This document shows positions 52,106-64,000 of a stretch of 64,000 nt of DNA, one piece after another. The notes under the pieces were generated by a model, which worked only from the letters and a program-made list of their open reading frames with translations, made no database searches and had not been told where the DNA came from. Position 1 is the stretch's first letter. Every line of letters starts with the position of its first letter. The position numbers and the translations under genes were made by a program. Source of the stretch: Paramecium sonneborni (Eukaryota; Ciliophora; Oligohymenophorea; Peniculida; Parameciidae); NCBI GenBank assembly GCA_905182985.1, contig CAJJDN010000007.1, positions 681,491 through 745,490 of the forward strand, given 5' to 3'.

Positions 52106-53255
52106 TCATTATTATTACTATTTAAATTATTAATCAACATCTTCATCTAATTATTAATTTTCATCACCTTCATATAATTTTTATTTATTTTGATCATCTT
52201 CTTCTTCTTCATTTTAATCAATTTATTCTTCTCTTTCATAATCTTTTTCTGCCTCATCATCATCAATAAATAAGCCAGGATCATAAACAAATAAAGCTCT
52301 TCCTGTCATTTATGAATTATTTCCTGCTTATTTTGCTCCTAATTTATGGATATAAATTTTCTACCTTTTTTCTTCTATTCTTCTAATTTTTATTTTTCTG
52401 CTTCTAATTTTTTTTTTTCATTTCTTTCTTGCTTCCATTTTTCAAAAACTTCCTTTGTAATTTTAGTTCCACCTTTTTGTAAGTTAGAAATTTATTCATC
52501 TATTTCTTCTTCCAGATCACCTTCTTATTTTTATTTTGGTTCTTCTTTTTTTCTAAAGACATATCCTTAAGGAAGACAATGTTTATAATGACAAGTCATT
52601 CCATTAGGACATACCCATCTCCATCCATATTTACCTTTTTCTAAAGCATCTAAAAAATAATCACAAACTTTTGCTGATGGAATTTAACTATTATATTCCA
52701 AAAATCTATACCTTTTATATGTTTTTTCATTAGCTTCAACAATATCTTTCAAAGTCTTCTCATCCCAATTTTAACATGTATCCCATTCATCACCTAATTA
52801 TTCCCTCTAATCTGTATATAAATCAAGTATTGCAGTCTTTTATTCCAAACTCATATCATGTGAATACATACATTTCTTACCTTTCTAACAAAGACCTAAC
52901 CTTATCATATCAACCTACCTTATTTGTAATATTCACATAATATTGATTTTGGATCTACTTCTTCTTCAGATTCTTCTTCTTTTACTTTTTCTACTGTTTT
53001 ATAAAGTGATTATATCAATCTCTCTTCCTCTTCCAATTACTTCTCTATTCTTTTCCTTTCATATTCCTCTGATTGTAATTTTGACAAAGAAACTCCACTA
53101 TGTTTCACTTATTGAGCTACTCCTTTGCAAAAACTACAATTATATAATTATAACAATTACTTTTACACCTATTTACTTTTGTTCTTATTTTTTAAACCAA
53201 ATGTTCTATCTTCTATTATTTTTTCTTGCTTTTTTTTTTCGCTCTTTTTGCTCAT
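52106..53255 (-). CDS. ZC3H15: ZC3H15 / DFRP1 (CCCH zinc fingers)
   Basis: 366 residues after removing a 23-nt intron (in the first zinc-finger region) and a 26-nt intron near the C-terminus. The N-terminus reads [20 protein letters not shown] then GLKNKNKSK, typical of this family. Two CCCH fingers are present: [20 protein letters not shown] then H, and [20 protein letters not shown] then C and H (TCHYKH), followed by CLPPGYVFRKK. Then come a Lys/Glu coiled coil and an acidic end ([19 protein letters not shown]). DFRP1 stabilises the translation GTPase DRG1 on ribosomes. The family fit is strong. Confidence 0.9.
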
Positions 53256-53472
53256 CAATCTATTAATTTAAATTAATTAACACCTATATTATTCATTTTT
53301 TAAAACAAATCAATCCTTATTGGATCTTAATAATAATCATTTTATCAGATTATACCATATCAAATTTAAAATGATATTTTAATGATAAGAAAAAATAATA
53401 CTTAAACATTTATATAAAAAAAAATATCAATATATTTAATTAAAAATACACATTTTTAAATAATAAGATATT

Positions 53473-53685
53473 ATGAATAATATTGATGAAGAGGAAAGAG
53501 AAGATGCCTTTAATTATGAAGATATGGCAGTAGAAGTGCCATAACATAATGTAGAACTTGGTTTATATGAAATGAACCTATCGATTTACTATAACTAATT
53601 GATTGAGAATAAAAACTTGACTTTATAAAGAATGATGAATGAAATAAACATGAATGGAGAAAACAATATAATTTAAGAAGAGTGA
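53473..53685 (+). CDS. Small acidic protein
   Basis: 70 residues, no introns. It begins MNNIDEEEREDAFNYEDMAV and continues VELGLYEMNLSIYYNQLIE, ending IIQEE. An acidic start followed by an amphipathic helix is unlike chance frames in this DNA. Too short to name. Confidence 0.5.
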
Positions 53686-54260
53686 GATAAACTACTTGAT
53701 TAAAACTTTTTCATTACTTTCTTATATATAATTAAAAACAATTTTCAATGATGATTTTTTTGAATATAATCTTGGAACTTAGAAAATTTCTGATTTATTT
53801 ATCTTACTGCCAACTTAAAGTAAAGTAAAGTAATAAAGAGTGATTTATGACGAGAAAATACTTTTATAATATATTTTTATCTTATTTAATGAAATATCAA
53901 CTTTCTGAGACTGAATGTTAAATAACAAGACAATAAATAATATTTTCTAAATTGATAATGAATAGATTATCAAAAAATTTGTTAAAGAATTCAAGATTTT
54001 TGTTTAGTGATTCTTTTTATTTTTAAACTTAGTTATGAAATCATAATAAAAATGGCTTAAGAATTTTGGGCATTCCTAAAAGCATTTAAAAATAAGTCTC
54101 TTCTGGTTTAACAAATCTTGGGAATATGCAAACTTGAAAAATAGGAACTTATTTTTGTTAGGGATAATTAAAGTATTCTTCTTTTAAGGATACTAAATCA
54201 GAATATTTTAATATATTTTTGTATAATATTTTATCATAATAATAAAATTGTAGTTATCAA
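53686..54260. other. Intergenic AT-rich DNA
   Basis: About 575 bases. It contains three tandem TAAAG units at 53816-53830. No gene-like sequence recognised. Confidence 0.5.
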
Positions 54261-56197
54261 TCAACAAACTCTAAAATTGTGACCACTAACCCATTTTGAT
54301 TTGTTTTCATCTCTATGTTTATAATCTGCTGGATTACTATAGGGATTATCATACAAAATAAATGGAGTTCCCCCTTTGATTGTGCTTACAACACTAGTTC
54401 TAATACTTCTAGGTCCAATTATTTATTTATCTTTTTATTTCTACTCAAGTCTATCTCTTTCTACATTAGTAATATAAGGAGATGAACATCTAACAATTGG
54501 ATGTTCTCTACATAAATCATAATCCTCTTTAGTTGTACCTTTCGATACTCTAGATTTAGCTGTTTAAACTCTAGTTAATTTAAATGTACGACTTTATGTT
54601 GTAGATTATGGTCTTTATCTAATTCTCTAACCAGAACTAGCTAGCATTGAAGTATTCATACTTCCAGGAACCTATAAAGTTTAAATTATAAATATACCCA
54701 TAATGGTTCATTTTCAGGTAATAATTATTCATCAATGTTTGGATGCAACATTTATCTGATTTCAGCTGCTGTCTTATTGAATTTTTCACTTGTATCTTTA
54801 TGTTCTTAATTTAATTTAGTAGAGAACTTTGCAAATTTAGATTTTTCCAAATCATTTTCTTCTGTAGATTATTTTGTTCTTGGAGATTATTTTTATCTCA
54901 TTGTTTTCATTGCTTCTTATAATTATCCTTAATCATTTATAGCATTATTCATAACAATCTCCAATTTCTTTGCTTTTTTACCTGTAAAACCAACATGCTT
55001 AAATTTAGTTAACACTTCAAAATTAAAAGCTGTTCTTTCACCTTTCTATTAACTTTCTGCTTATTATTTAGTCATATTTTCTAAATCTAATTTATTTTTC
55101 CTTAGATCATTATTAGCTTATTAAATTGACAATGGTTTATTGATACAAGATCGTATTTAAATCAAATAATGGATTATGAAATTTCTTAAAATTAATTATG
55201 TTTCTGGATATTTTGGATTAATATCAAATTATAACCCTACTATATTTTCATTAACTGTTATAACTTATGGCCCTTTTGGAGAATCTGCTAAATAAACAAA
55301 TGTTTTTTTTGGATTTAAAACATTGAATGGATGGATATCCCATGCATGTTTTGAATGAACTAAAAATTCCTAATTAATATCTTTAAATAAGTAATGTTGA
55401 ACAAAGTTCTTTTTTATCATGCAGATTTCCTCATCTTAAGTTGATGTATATAATCCATAAATTTCCTTTATTTTTTAAGGTTTATAAACTGGTGCTTATA
55501 ACATATACTTTCCAACAGTATTAAATTCTTCAACTGCTCTTCTTGAATGAATCCCACAATTTGCAATTGGAATCCAACAATTTGATGATTCAATCTTATC
55601 AAAGTAAATTCCATACAAATCTCCTGTGATACTATCTAAAAAATATTCATTCTTAGTAATCTAATCTAAAGATTTTTAAAGTTTACTCATATCACCTAAT
55701 GGACCACCCTATGGACCATTTACTACTTCAACTGGCTAAATATATTAAAATTTTATTCTTACAGTTTCCAAATTAGTTGCCACAAAAAATACTAATGCTT
55801 ACATAGCTCCTGCTGTTGCTAACAAAACCTTATTTGTTCTTAAACACATTCTAATTAAAACCATCACCTAAATTATTATTCATCCATCTACTTTTTTCAA
55901 ATATTTCGACCATGGCCTTAAATTAGCATCTATCTCTATAAAAACTAAATCTATAAAGTTAAATTAATTCGCTGCTTCTTATTTTGAAAAACCAGATTCT
56001 TAATCGTATAGAAATTCATCTAAATCATTTGCATCTCTAGAAAAAAATTCTGTCTCTGTGTCCAATAATTCTTTTTAATTCAGAAATAACTATCCCTATT
56101 TTAAATAGCTTACTTTTCGTATCTATCCACAATACTTTTCAAACTATTGTTTACCAGTTTCTGATTTTCCATATCCATTTACAATTAATATTCTCAT
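54261..56197 (-). CDS. Large protein, possible amidotransferase-like N-terminus
   Basis: 628 residues after removing introns of 24 and 26 nt. The N-terminus MRILIVNGYGKSETGKQQFE and the later stretch NKVLLATAGAMQALVFFV, placed after an FIEIDANLRPW segment, resemble the Rossmann-like layout of class I glutamine amidotransferases, but without an evident catalytic Cys. Residues 200-330 continue as a folded part (HSKHAWDIHPFNVLNP, GPQVITVNENIVGLQFDIN). The last 250 residues are basic and disordered, ending PFILYDNPYSNPADYKHR then WVSGHNFRVC, a Tyr/Pro/Asn pattern common in axonemal proteins. The fold call is tentative. A ciliary role is only suggested. Confidence 0.6.
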
Positions 56198-56311
56198 TAT
56201 AAAAATAATCAAATACTATTTACATAAATCCATTATTCATTATTAGAATAATAATCACTAATTACACATTATTTATTAACAATTTTATACACAGAATTTT
56301 AATGATTATAA

Positions 56312-57740
56312 TCATCTATTTCTCTTGCTTCTTTCACTTTAATAACTTTCAGGTTTATTACTACTTTAATATTAGCTCATTTTGATTTCCAATTTTAGTT
56401 TCTCTATTTATTCTCTTAATTGTTGTCTTTCTTTTGATAATTTTATTATATCATCTTTATGATCATTAATTTCTTAATCCTTATTTTTTAATTAATTCTA
56501 AATCATCTACTTTTCCTATTTCAAATAATTTTAAAACTGTTGCTCTTCTTACAAATTTTTTTTTAGCTCATCTTATAGTATCAAATATTCTAAATAATCA
56601 TTCATTCAAATATATACCTGTCAATTTTTTTTCCATATTCATTATTTCTTTATTTTATCTTTCAAGCATTATTTAGAATTTATTGTTCTCAGCAGTCAAT
56701 TTTTTTATTTTATCCTAAGTAGGTTTATCCTCATCTTATTAAAATTATTGTTATTTTTAATCATACTCTTATTTTAATTTCTCTTAAAACCATTTCATAT
56801 CTTATGCACACTCTAATTTCGTATTATAAATTTGACTATCCTTTTCAAATTCTAATTTTTTTATCTACTCTTCCAATAACTTTAATTTTCTATTTTTATC
56901 AAAATTTGATGGTTCTAAAGATTAACTTTTTGAAATCTTATCGTTTGAATTACTAAATTTATAATTAAAAGATTATTATGAAAATGTATTTGTATTATTG
57001 AGTCTTTATAATTGAGTTATTGTTTTTTTTGCATCATCTAACTCTAACTAAAGCTATTATAATTGTGGAGTTTATTTTTAATCAGATAATTTTTCAACAA
57101 ATATATTTTTTTTAATTGAATTAGCTTATGAATTAGTTTTTAGATATTAATTTTCTGCTTTTTTTATTATATTCTATAAATTTTAATTTTCTGAAATGAG
57201 TTTATCTAATTTTTCTTCTAAATTTCGATTTTTTTATTTGATTTCTCTAACCTCATTAGTTAATATTTAGATTTCTTAACTTCTTTTGGCTGCTAAAAAT
57301 CCTAAAGATGCATCAGATTATAATATGTTATCGTTTTTTAACGTTTATTTTTATTTTAATTATTGGATTTCTTTTTTAAAGTCTTAAACATTCTTTTTTA
57401 AGATTTAGTTTTCATTTTATAATTCAACAGTATTTTTGATTTTAGTTTCTAATTTTTAAATTGTTTTAACAAGTTTTGAATTCTCTAGAATCAAATTTTG
57501 TATTTATGAATCTTTTTAATTGGATAGATTGTCTAAAGAATTTAAAGATTATTTTTATTATTGGAATTTATTGATTTAATCACTAAATTGAATAGCAGAA
57601 TTGTATTCTTTTTCTGTTTTTGATATAGCATTTTATAATTCATTAATTTTTTCTTTGAGTAATTTTTGATTGAAAATCGGTTTTGATTATTCTAAAACAT
57701 CATGTGATATGTGATTTGTATTTGTATTGATCTTATTCAT
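56312..57740 (-). CDS. Coiled-coil protein, unknown function
   Basis: 466 residues after removing one 28-nt intron near 56593-56620. Nearly continuous coiled coil from about residue 20 to the end (for example KLLKEKINELQNAISKTEK and EIQILTNEVREIKQKNRNL), with a break of Ser/Asn-rich sequence near residue 270. No globular domain. Probably a structural or cytoskeletal protein. About 115 bases separate it from the preceding minus-strand gene. Confidence 0.75.
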
Positions 57741-57862
57741 TCAAAGAAATTTTGAAATATAATTATTACGTTTATTTTGTTTGAATTAATTTAGAATAGT
57801 AAATAAAATAATGTCAATATTTATAAATTTATTTTATATGTGATATGTAAAATCTACATTTA

Positions 57863-59245
57863 TCATTGTTATTATTATTATTTCTAAAGCATTTATGGAG
57901 GAATGTTACCCATCATACCACCAGCTTATGGTTAGGCAAATGAAGTTTTTCCTAATAATTGGACAACACCTGTTTCAATAGATTTTAGTAATTCCATCAT
58001 ATCTGGATCTTAGAATAATTCTAAAGTATAATAAAAATAAAAATACATGGATTTTCAAGATTTGAAATATAATCTTCTTCTTCATAGCTATGTTCTTCAA
58101 AAATCATATCTCCCATGACAAGATTCAATACCATAGGAACCAATTATCCTGATTCATATGTAGCAGGTAATTTATCAATCATATTTTTTAAGAAATCTTA
58201 TTTTTCATTTAATAATTTGATTTGATATCTAATAATTTCCTTAGTTGCATTCATCTTAACCTATTTCTATTTAGGTAATTTATCCTTGATTCTTTATCTT
58301 GCTGAAGCTTGTAACATAAATACATGTTATCCAAGTCCTCTTTCCATAAGTAACATTTCACTTTGCTCAAGTGTTTATTATGAAATATCAATCTTCTTAC
58401 AAATTTCTTCTTATGCTTTCATAAGTAAATTTTCAACTTCATTAACATAATCCAATAATAATTAAACATATTTAGCTCCATCAGAATAAAGAACGTCTCT
58501 TCTTGCTTTTCTGTTTTCTAAAGTTATTCTTATAAATTCAGGTTCAGCCAATTCAACACTGCCTTCAACAATTTAAGTATATGTCTTAATGCTTATCATA
58601 TTATTCGTATTTGGAATATGCATAGTTTAAATTTGTGAAGCAATTTCATTTAGTTTATCACTCTTGAATGTGAAGTTGGCTTATCATAAGAATAAATTAT
58701 GATACATTTATCATTTCCTTCATTTTTTGGTTATACATCTACAACTTTAGTAACTTCCTAAGTTTCTTTAGGTTTGAAGACTTCTAATTCAGCTAATTTT
58801 TAATCAAGCCATTCATTGGTTTCTTTTATTTTATCAGTTACTGATAAATTATTTCCTACCCATGGTAACACTATGCTATTAACTTATCCTTTAATAAGTG
58901 AAGGATTAAGTAATAATTCATCCTTATCATTTTTAAAGGCATATTATATGAGTGATTTTAAAACAACTGGTTCTAATTTTTTATCTTTAACCTTTTACAC
59001 TAAATCCTTAGCATCATATTATCTCAAATTTTTAATGTTTATTAAGAAAACTCTTTATAATGAATCTTTGAGTGTGTATAATCTCTCAAATAATTAATCA
59101 AAATGTTTCATTAGGTTATGTTCAGTCTACTCAACAACTTCCCAGTTGACCCTAGAAGATGAAGACAAGATTACATTTTTTCATCACCCAAAGAGGCCAA
59201 GACTGTCTCGATATTAACTGCTAAATCTTCAACTGTAATAGACAT
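57863..59245 (-). CDS. Unknown helical protein with polyQ tail
   Basis: 435 residues after removing introns of 23, 26 and 26 nt. It begins MSITVEDLAVNIETVLASLG. Residues 30-140 are helical (NLMKHFDQLFERLYTLKDSL), then a linker, then a second helical domain (RKARRDVLYSDGAKYVQLLL, QQTLEQSEMLLMERGLGQHV). It ends PQMLQKQQQQQ, with Gly/Met/Pro before it. The ordered regions are long and regular and look conserved, but I cannot name the family. Confidence 0.65.
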
Positions 59246-59399
59246 TCAACCACAAATTAATTAAATTTAATTTATATTTTCTAAACCTTTTATTTTTATA
59301 TTTCTATAAATACATTACTATATCTTAATAAAACATATATCATACATTCAATCTCTAATTCTCTGTTTCCTTATAATAATTAAATATAATTTTATAATT

Positions 59400-62195
59400 A
59401 TGAGTCTCAGCATTCAATTATTTTATTAACCTTCTCTGACTGCATCCTACTTAAGAAATAATCGTTTCATGTCAGCCTATGATTTTACATTGATATTCCC
59501 ATCGATACCACTTTCATTTGGAATATCTAGTGATTTAGCTGCTGGATGGTCTAAATTAGTTTATGAATAAGTTCTCATGAATAAAACTCAATAAAAAATT
59601 GAAGTTGAAATTCAAGGCTTGACTGAAAAAGAAGCATTTGTAGTTGAGTAATGTGTTAAACTTTTGTTTGGGTTTAAAATTGATTTTTGTATTTAAGATG
59701 TTTGGTAAGCTTTGAAAGTTTGTGATCTTATTGGAATCACTTAATCACCCTAAATTGAAGGTATTACAGTTTAAGAATAACTTTTATCTTTTGCTATCCA
59801 AAATATATAACAAATTAATCTTTTTGAAGGATTAGATTATGCATAACAATTATTAGAAGTTGGAGGAGAAGGATTACTTATTCACAGAACAGATATAAGA
59901 TAATTAAGTTAATAATTAGTGGATAAAATTAGAGAAATTATTATTGCAAGCAAATTTGAGATACTTACAAATTATGCTCATAATTAAGAATAAAGTATTG
60001 ATAGTCAAACAAATAATAATAATAAGTTCTTATTGAAGGATCTGAAAAGAGAGCATTACATTTAATTGAGGACACTCTTTTACAATTATATTAATTAATA
60101 AAATTCAGAATTAACAGCTAATCAAAATATTGTAAAGATCTTATTTGAAGAATTAGATCAATAGTTTGAATTAGACAGTTATGTTAATAAATATTTTGAA
60201 GAAGTTACTTCAAAAATGTAAACAATCGATGTTTTTATCAATAAAATAGATAAGAAATATGAAGCTTAATTAAATAAGTTAAATGAATTTATTAATTAAG
60301 AATTTGAAAATCTTAAAAGAGAAAATAAAATGTTGAAAAACCAATTATATTTTGCTCATAGAAGAATTGAATAATTTTAGAATCCAAGAATAGTTTGTCA
60401 ATCTTAAATGAATATATTTTGTTTCTCAAATGGAATAATTAAGTGTAAGAATGATGGAGTCATCCATACAGAGAATATGGAGAACTACATTATAAATTGT
60501 ATAGTCAAATTAAAAGATAATACCTTAGCAGTAGGAATGTAAGGAGGAGATATTCTCTTGTATAGTAAATAATTGGAAATTATATCCACCCTAAAATTAT
60601 CATCAGTTATAAAAATAGAAAAAGCATATGATGTTGTTTGTATGCAGGCTTATGTAAGAGTTATTATTTAATTTAGAATAACTATTTAATATCTTCTTAT
60701 TCAAATAATATATATTGTATTTGGTGGAATTAATAATTAATATTTCATGAATAGATTGAATAGTAAGTGAGTGTTATATTTTGTAACCCACAATTAGGTA
60801 ATTTTATTCTTTTAGGTTTTTTTGATGGTTCAATTAATTTTATTTATCTAATTGAATCTAAACCATAGTTATCAGCTGATTATATTAAGAAACTAAAAAA
60901 TTCAAATAATGAAGTAATTAAATTAGAAGTAATTCCTTAAAACAATGATTTATTAGTATCAGTTCACTCAGATTAACTAATATGCATTTGGAATTGGGAA
61001 TAAGAAAGTGTTATATAAGCAATTAAGATTGAATAACAAATCTAAGATATTTAGATATTGTTAGATAAAAAAGATTAGAAAATATTGAGAGTATTGTTAT
61101 AAAATGGATATTTGAATGATTATAATGTAGATTAGTAAAACTAACTAATAGAATCAATATATGTAGATAATAAACCCTTTTAGTTGGAAGGTGAATAATG
61201 TTTGACTTATGATGGGAAAATAAAAAAAATTAAAAATGGGCCTTTAAATTGTTGTAATTATCATTTGCAACACTAATCAACTTTTTATCATCATCAAGAT
61301 AATTGTGTATATGGACTATTATTAATAAATTATCCATATGTGGCATCGTCTGCAGATGATAAAACTATAGTAATTTTTAATTTGAAATCCTAAGAAAAGC
61401 TAATTTTGAGAGGTCATCAAAATTATATAAAAGCAATAGGATTACTTCAAGAAAATAAGCATATAATATCAGGTAGTTATGATACATCAATTAAAATATG
61501 GGAAATAGCAACAGGGATCTGCTAAAATACATTAAATGGTCATACAAAACCTGTATTATGTTTATAGGTATTACATTAAACATAGTCTATGGTTGTAAGT
61601 GGAGGAGAAGATGGTACTATTAGAGCATGGAATTGGAAGACAGCAGTTTGCATTTGGAAGACTGAAAGTAAATTAGAGATTTGGTCGCTTTTGGCTATTC
61701 ATGAACATTGTACTGTTTTAAGTGGAAATAAGTAAAATAAAATATTATCAATTTAGAGATGGATCAATAAAAGTAATTAATACTGGTTAGTCAGGAGAGA
61801 AGAGTCAAACAATAACTGAATTAAAGATTCATAAATAATATGTAAATTGTATGATACAACTGAAAGGTTCTATAATAGCTAGTGGTTCATCTGATGCTAC
61901 TATACAAATTACTAATTTTTATTCAGGTGAAATATTAAAAACTTTAATTGGTCATTCTAATATTGTTTGGTCAATCTAAATGATTGATGATGACACCATA
62001 GCTTCATCAAGTACAGAAGGAAAAATTAAAATATGGAATTGGAAAGAAAGTCTTTGTTTGAATAGTTAAGTAGTAGGAAAAGGATCAATCTATGTATTAT
62101 TAAAATTACCTTATACAAATAAGCTTATTGGTGGAACTGCTTAAGGAGAGATTCTATAATGGAAAATATGCAGAGAAGAACAAAAATTAATATGA
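59400..62195 (+). CDS. WD40-repeat protein with BTB-like N-terminal part and coiled coil
   Basis: 909 residues after removing introns of 23, 18 and 25 nt. The 18-nt one (GTAATTTTATTCTTTTAG) is the shortest in the window. Residues 1-150 (MSAYDFTLIFPSIPLSFGIS, LTEKEAFVVEQCVKLLFGF) have the order of a BTB/POZ-like domain. Residues about 250-330 are a coiled coil. The rest is two propeller halves with WD40 repeats (LRGHQNYIKAIGLLQENKHI then ISGSYDTSIKIWEI; LNGHTKPVLCLQVLH then VSGGEDGTIRAWNW; LIGHSNIVWSIQMIDDD then SSSTEGKIKIWNWK). Such proteins serve as scaffolds, often ligase adaptors. The WD40 call is firm; BTB-like is tentative. Confidence 0.85.
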
Positions 62196-62227
62196 TTGTT
62201 TATAAATTATAATTTATATACAAAAAA

Positions 62228-62570
62228 TGAATGGAATGAAAATTAAATTATAAATATTTGATACTGCTGAATAAAGAATTTTAGTTCTATTATATCATAG
62301 TTATTATAGATCAGCAATTGGTAACAAATATGAAGGATAAATAGTTTATAATATAAGTAATAAAAATGGATGGAAGAAAAAAGAAAGAATGGAAATGAAA
62401 ATATATTAATAGTATTATGTGGAAGTAAAAAATTGATTAAAAATCTGAGTAATAAATATTCCTTTTATTTAGAGAATTACAATTACATATGAAGCAGGAT
62501 TACGATATATCTAATAAATTTAATTGATATTTTTTGAGACATCTGCAAAGTAGAATATTGACATTTCTTC
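62228..62570 (+). pseudogene. Degraded Rab-family GTPase (C-terminal part)
   Basis: A relic of a Rab gene spread over more than one reading frame. It shows KIKLQIFDTAEQRI (the WDTAGQE switch-II region, with Trp to Phe and Gly lost), YHSYYRSAIG, then in another frame NGNENILIVLCGSKKLIKN (the GNKxDL region, mutated), and further on FFETSAK, the conserved base-binding motif. A short intron of GTAATAAATATTCC...TTTAG type is still visible near 62450. The N-terminal GxxxxGKS part is missing: the WD40 gene ends at 62195. Frame changes and lost catalytic residues show that it is not functional. It is not annotated as a CDS. Confidence 0.8.
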
Positions 62571-62642
62571 TGTTTTCAATTGATCAGTTTAAATATATTA
62601 TTATTAACTATTGTTATTATTATTATTTATAATAATAAAATA

Positions 62643-63261
62643 ATGAAAAGAATTTTGAGTTTATTTAGATTTGGATCAGGTGGACATGGTCATCAACATG
62701 TTAAATTAAACACAGTCTAAAATTGGATATCAAATGATGGAGGTAAATTAGTTGGAATTACTGGCTTTTCTGATCTTCATGATCATCCTCATCATGATAA
62801 TACAAACCCATATCAACATCTAGTAGATGCTCCATTTTTCAGGTTTATTTTTTTATATATATTTTAGTTTTGAGAGATTCTATTGGTGTGATCCATATTT
62901 CCATGCTGATGAAACTGATCCTTTAGCTAATTAACCACATGGTTATTTATTTATGGATGATGTAAAATTTTGTATATATCTTTAAGCCCCTCACACAAGA
63001 AAATAATGTTGAATTACCACTTTATGAATTGATTTTTGTATTTACTGGAGCACTTGTATGAATAATAACCTTAATCTGTAGGGTTTAATCATTTTGTATG
63101 GCCATAATAATCTCCTTAATTAAAGCAAGGGTGAATAATTCCTATAAACACATATCACAAGAGAACTCTTAGAGGAAGAAGTTAGAAAGATTAGAGAAGA
63201 GACATCTTAACTCGAGTAAAGAAAATTAAAACTACAAGAATTATTGGGTTAAAACTCTTGA
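62643..63261 (+). CDS. Small membrane protein, possibly mitochondrial
   Basis: 180 residues after removing introns 62843-62867, 62962-62986 and 63056-63081. The basic start MKRILSLFRFGSGGHGHQH could be a mitochondrial presequence. A His-rich stretch follows (HDHPHHDNTNPYQHLVDAPF) and then FERFYWCDPYFHADETDPL. One likely membrane helix sits near residues 115-135 (YELIFVFTGALGLIILYG). The tail is a charged helix (EEEVRKIREETSQLEQRK). A single-span subunit of a respiratory complex is conceivable; I cannot name it. Confidence 0.65.
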
Positions 63262-63764
63262 CCATTTAAATAAATCATATTCATATAATACATTACAAAA
63301 ATATTACAGCAGATATTAAACAGCAAATTTAAATATCCTAAATAAATAATCAATCATATTTTCCAGGAAATTATTCAATTTATTCTAAATCAAATTCTTT
63401 CTTTTTCTTCTCTCTTAAAATATTAGTCAATAAATACTATCCAATAAAAAATGAATTATTAATTAACTTTTAAAACTTAATCTTTCTTTGGATATATTTT
63501 TTATTCCATGTTTTTTTTAAGATTTTTAATTCATTTTAAAAATTTTATATTTTCTAGTCAATAATTCTAGGAATGATTTAATCAAAAGTCTAAAATTTTG
63601 ATTTATTAAAATCCTGTCTTTTCGATTAGAAAGCTTTCTAAAAGAATTCATTTAGAAATTTGATAAAAGATATTTATAATGAATACATAAAAAATTATTA
63701 ATAATTAAGAAGAATTTATAATTTGATATACAGATACAAAATTATTTTTAGTTTTGTATAAATA
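63262..63764. other. Intergenic AT-rich DNA
   Basis: About 500 bases with no coding character or RNA gene recognised. Confidence 0.5.
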
Positions 63765-63989
63765 ATGATCGATTAAATATTTTCTGAATTAGAAAATGAA
63801 TTAATAATGAAATAGTAAAAGATCTTAGAAATTTAAACAATTATGATTTAGAGAATAAAATTCCTACCAAAATTTAACAGAATTAAAAATGAAATGTAAA
63901 AGAAAAAATATTTGAAAAACATTGAGGATACTTTTTAAATTCTTAAAAGAGAATTTTTCGAACAAAAGACTTAAATAATAAATAAATGA
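63765..63989 (+). CDS. Small helical protein (74 residues)
   Basis: MIDQIFSELENELIMKQQKI, a basic middle (FLPKFNRIKNEMQKKKYL) and DTFQILKREFFEQKTQ before the TGA at 63987-63989. The composition is coding-like, with Gln from TAA and TAG. It could be a complete small gene or one exon of a gene that continues beyond the window. No family recognised. Confidence 0.45.
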
Positions 63990-64000
63990 TAAAACCCTAT

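Noticed and set aside
52943..53266. Plus-strand 107-codon hydrophobic frame
   Set aside because: It is the complement of the Lys/Glu-rich ZC3H15 gene; such shadows read as Leu/Phe/Ser-rich membrane-like proteins.
58816..59097. Plus-strand 93-codon frame beginning MVSFILSVTDKL
   Set aside because: Antisense shadow of the minus-strand gene at 57863-59245.

Overview
This window is nuclear DNA of a ciliate that uses TGA as its only stop codon. TAA and TAG are read as glutamine all through genes that are otherwise clearly recognisable: CFAP58, UTP6, CDK5RAP3, NME7, a WNK kinase, a CDPK and others. The introns are tiny, 18 to 35 bases, nearly all GTA...TAG, and removing them restores frame and family motifs. 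High AT content, short intergenic gaps, single-exon or few-intron genes and this intron size together point to Paramecium. No clear TA-bounded insertions interrupt the coding regions, so the sequence looks like the macronuclear (somatic) genome rather than the germline. This assignment is inference.

Layout. Bases 1-9500 hold the tail of an unknown gene, a CXC (tesmin/TSO1/LIN54-type) DNA-binding protein, a probable mitochondrial ribosomal protein (mL54-like), a frame-broken locus with a WD-like N-terminal part, a coiled-coil protein, an acylated-type small protein and a secreted protein. Bases 9600-18200 hold a B-box coiled-coil protein, a kinase joining a TH1-like domain to an AGC kinase, a frame-broken hypothetical gene, the axonemal protein CFAP58 and a small unknown gene. 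Bases 18600-25300 hold an OSCA/TMEM63-type membrane channel, three small genes, a WNK kinase and tRNA-Thr(AGT). Bases 25200-28400 are mostly long AT-rich non-coding DNA around one orphan gene.

Bases 28400-36740 hold two unknown genes, TTC1, a calcium-dependent protein kinase, a LETM1-like mitochondrial protein and two unknown genes. Bases 36549-38854 are an apparent assembly artefact: about 1.1 kb is present twice, on either side of a 76-base N gap. Past it lie NME7 (DM10 plus two NDK domains), SUB1/PC4, a MORN-repeat protein, CDK5RAP3, PCID2 and UTP6. The last two diverge from start codons only 16 bases apart. Bases 47000-64000 hold an RGG-type protein, a RINGv-FHA protein, ZC3H15/DFRP1, a large protein with a possible amidotransferase-like N-terminus, coiled-coil proteins, a WD40 protein, a degraded Rab GTPase relic and two small genes.

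The genes do not form an operon or one pathway. Themes that recur are cilia (CFAP58, NME7, possibly the MORN protein), signalling (WNK, CDPK, TH1-AGC kinase), calcium or ion handling (OSCA-like, LETM1-like, CDPK) and RNA or ribosome work (UTP6, PCID2, SUB1, ZC3H15, mL54-like). I found no CRISPR array, prophage, transposon or bacterial-type operon. Coordinates were worked out by hand, and intron removal gives a whole number of codons for almost every model.
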